This document shows positions 5,387 to 6,366 of a stretch of 6,366 nucleotides of DNA, in pieces. The stretch spans positions 1 to 6,366 of the forward strand of contig JAJYOM010000093.1 in assembly GCA_021796175.1 (NCBI GenBank), read 5' to 3'. Under the pieces are notes generated by a model. It was not told where the DNA came from and did no database searches. It saw only the letters and a list, made by a program, of their open reading frames with translations. The stretch's first letter is position 1, and each line of letters starts with the position of its first letter. The translations under genes and the position numbers were made by a program. The DNA is from Thermoplasmata archaeon. GTDB taxonomy: Archaea > Thermoplasmatota > Thermoplasmata > Sysuiplasmatales > Sysuiplasmataceae.

Positions 5387-5415
5387 TTGAATATCTGTTT
5401 CTACTTCTGATACAC

Positions 5416-5592
5416 ATGTCGTACAGTTTCAGATGCAAGGATATCGGAATGAATTGTGGCTTCGAGGCAAGAGCAGACAAACAGGAGGAACTGATGCCAG
5501 TGATCCAAGCGCATGCCAAAGGCTCACATGGGATCAACGAGATAACTCCCGATCTGATGAACAAGGTGAAAGCCGCAGTAAAGAAGGCATGA
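5416..5592 (+). CDS. DUF1059 small protein
   Basis: This is a 58-aa protein, MSYSFRCKDIGMNCGFEARA to VKAAVKKA. It fits the DUF1059 pattern: a CKDIGMxC start, EELM, a HAKxxHG segment, and an EITPDLMNKVKAAV helix. The function of the family is not established. Conserved Cys7, Cys14, His33 and His38 would be consistent with metal binding, but this is inference. The frame could start at 5368, but that adds a 16-residue hydrophobic tail (CLSFYVEYLFLLLIH) unlike the family and lies upstream of the TATA box, so I choose 5416. It lies 63 nt after the HTH_10 regulator in the same direction and probably has its own promoter. A stem-loop covers its stop codon, and an insertion sequence begins shortly after. 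Confidence 0.88.
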   Translation: MSYSFRCKDIGMNCGFEARADKQEELMPVIQAHAKGSHGINEITPDLMNKVKAAVKKA

Positions 5593-5600
5593 ATGCCTTC
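5583..5600 (+). terminator. Perfect stem-loop across the DUF1059 stop codon
   Basis: GAAGGCA (5583-5589) and TGCCTTC (5594-5600) pair perfectly around a TGAA loop that contains the stop codon TGA. No T-run follows (GAACCCTTTAAA), so it is not a classic archaeal terminator. It may protect the mRNA end or be a protein-binding dyad. Confidence 0.4.
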
Positions 5601-5606
5601 GAACCC

Positions 5607-5648
5607 TTTAAACCCTGACTCCCGTAGTTTAAACTGTAACTCCGTCAG
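5607..5648. repeat. Two imperfect 21-bp tandem repeats at the insertion-sequence end
   Basis: The units 5607-5627 and 5628-5648 both begin TTTAAAC and share 15 of 21 positions without gaps, including a common ACTCC. The second contains the transposase stop codon. The location at the end of the insertion sequence suggests transposase-binding repeats within or next to the terminal inverted repeat. The exact IS boundary cannot be fixed because the other end is outside the window. Confidence 0.45.
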
Positions 5649-6366
5649 TTTTGAATAATAGGTATCTCCAGCTGCGCTATAATCTCTCTTGTCCTCTTCG
5701 GTATTTCCGTCATGATCCACCGGCCGTCCATACTGAGCATCTGCACCCTTGAGAGATGCTCGAGCACATCCATGGGCGAATACTTCCTGAGCATACTGTG
5801 CGCAACAAGCAGGTTGTATATGCGGTAGTAGAGCATCATTGCAATGAAATTGACAAACAGCCAGCCGTTCAGCTGGTAGTCGTCCCTCATGTACGACCGG
5901 TCCGCATGTATGGTGTTCTTGAAGGTGTCATAGAGCTGCTCTATGTCCACCCTGGACTTCAGCAGTTCGAATATACGCTCGCCGTCCTCATTCAGGTCGG
6001 TGAGCACGGCAATGGTGCCCATCCTGTGCTGCACTGCGAAATACTCTTTCATTGCAATGTGTTTCCCCCTCCCCTTCTCCCTGTCTGCCCTGAGAAGCAT
6101 GTCCTTCTCCTCCTCCGTTGCAAGTGAACGGTCGAAGAAGAGGAGGACAATCCTCTTCCCCCTCTTCCTTGCCCTGAACCATACCGGCCTTCCCTGGAAG
6201 AGGAAGTGGCCGAACGACCTCATGCCGCTTTTCATGCCGCCGTAGTCTATGAGAGCGCTGTCCCTCCTGAGTGGGAGTATGTAGCTCATGCGGGACTCCT
6301 CCAGCTCCGCCACATTGGCGGCGGAGTGGAAGCCCTTATCGCCGACAAGCACGACGTCCGTTGCGC
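5645..6366 (-). CDS. IS4/IS1634-type DDE transposase, C-terminal part (5' end outside window)
   Basis: The minus-strand frame is open to the right edge and ends at the TGA at 5647-5645. About 239 residues are visible. A GTG at 6352 is only an internal codon, because upstream codons continue as ATDV in front of VLVGDKGF. VGDKGFHSAANV gives the second catalytic Asp of the DDE triad. About 133 residues later, SRVDIEQLYDTFKN gives the catalytic Glu in an R-x3-E-x6-K arrangement matching the YREK motif of IS4-type transposases, with Leu where the Tyr is usual. A long insertion between Asp and Glu fits the beta-strand insert of this superfamily. The first Asp is outside the window. There is no frameshift or stop in the visible part, so the element may be active. 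The family assignment to IS1634 versus another IS4 branch is uncertain. Confidence 0.88.
   Translation of the reverse strand, partial: ATDVVLVGDKGFHSAANVAELEESRMSYILPLRRDSALIDYGGMKSGMRSFGHFLFQGRPVWFRARKRGKRIVLLFFDRSLATEEEKDMLLRADREKGRGKHIAMKEYFAVQHRMGTIAVLTDLNEDGERIFELLKSRVDIEQLYDTFKNTIHADRSYMRDDYQLNGWLFVNFIAMMLYYRIYNLLVAHSMLRKYSPMDVLEHLSRVQMLSMDGRWIMTEIPKRTREIIAQLEIPIIQN

Larger units (their letters stand above)
5607..6366 (-). mobile_element. Insertion sequence (IS4/IS1634-like), one end only
   Basis: The transposase runs off the right edge and its 3' end lies by the tandem repeats at 5607-5648, so the window contains the IS end downstream of the transposase. The junction with host DNA lies somewhere between the DUF1059 stem-loop (5600) and the transposase stop. 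The opposite end and any target duplication are not visible. Confidence 0.65.

Noticed and set aside
5756..6127. 123-codon plus-strand frame within the transposase region
   Set aside because: It is a shadow of the minus-strand transposase, which has catalytic motifs and unbroken homology-like content.

Overview
The window looks archaeal, most plausibly from a Thermoplasmata-like euryarchaeon. The evidence is an Sm-like (LSm) gene directly followed by ribosomal protein L37e, AT-rich TATA boxes lying 26-33 nt upstream of start codons with little or no leader, an HTH_10 (bacterio-opsin-activator type) regulator, and an archaeal ATPase/DUF234 protein. The lineage is inferred from gene content and style, not from a database match.

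Layout. Positions 3-818 hold the C-terminal part of an unrecognised acidic protein whose start lies left of the window. Positions 884-2769 are a tight three-gene unit: lsm, rpl37e (54 aa) and purF (glutamine-PRPP amidotransferase, first step of purine synthesis), with gaps of 14 and 3 nt. A tRNA-Ala(GGC) gene follows at 2818-2890.

The most interesting structure starts at that tRNA. The 3' end of the tRNA plus its downstream flank (2873-2908) is repeated at 4524-4559, including 22 identical bases in a row. This is the usual signature of site-specific integration into a tRNA gene. The intervening unit is only 1651 bp and carries one complete gene, a 480-aa P-loop ATPase with a winged helix and a C-terminal PD-(D/E)XK-like nuclease domain (DUF234). 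About 140 bp of non-coding DNA beside the right repeat holds a 13-bp-stem hairpin and a 10-bp palindrome. No integrase is visible. It is either a minimal, trans-mobilised cassette or the remnant of a larger element.

To the right, 4729-5352 encodes an HTH_10 regulator preceded by a palindromic TATA-like box and an operator-like dyad. Positions 5416-5592 encode a 58-aa DUF1059 protein with a stem-loop across its stop codon. From about 5607 to the right edge lies one end of an insertion sequence: an imperfect 21-bp tandem repeat, then the C-terminal part of an IS4/IS1634-type DDE transposase on the minus strand.

Overall, a conserved information-processing and purine operon and a tRNA gene border an accessory region built by tRNA-targeted integration and IS insertion. 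No function links the accessory genes to the operon.
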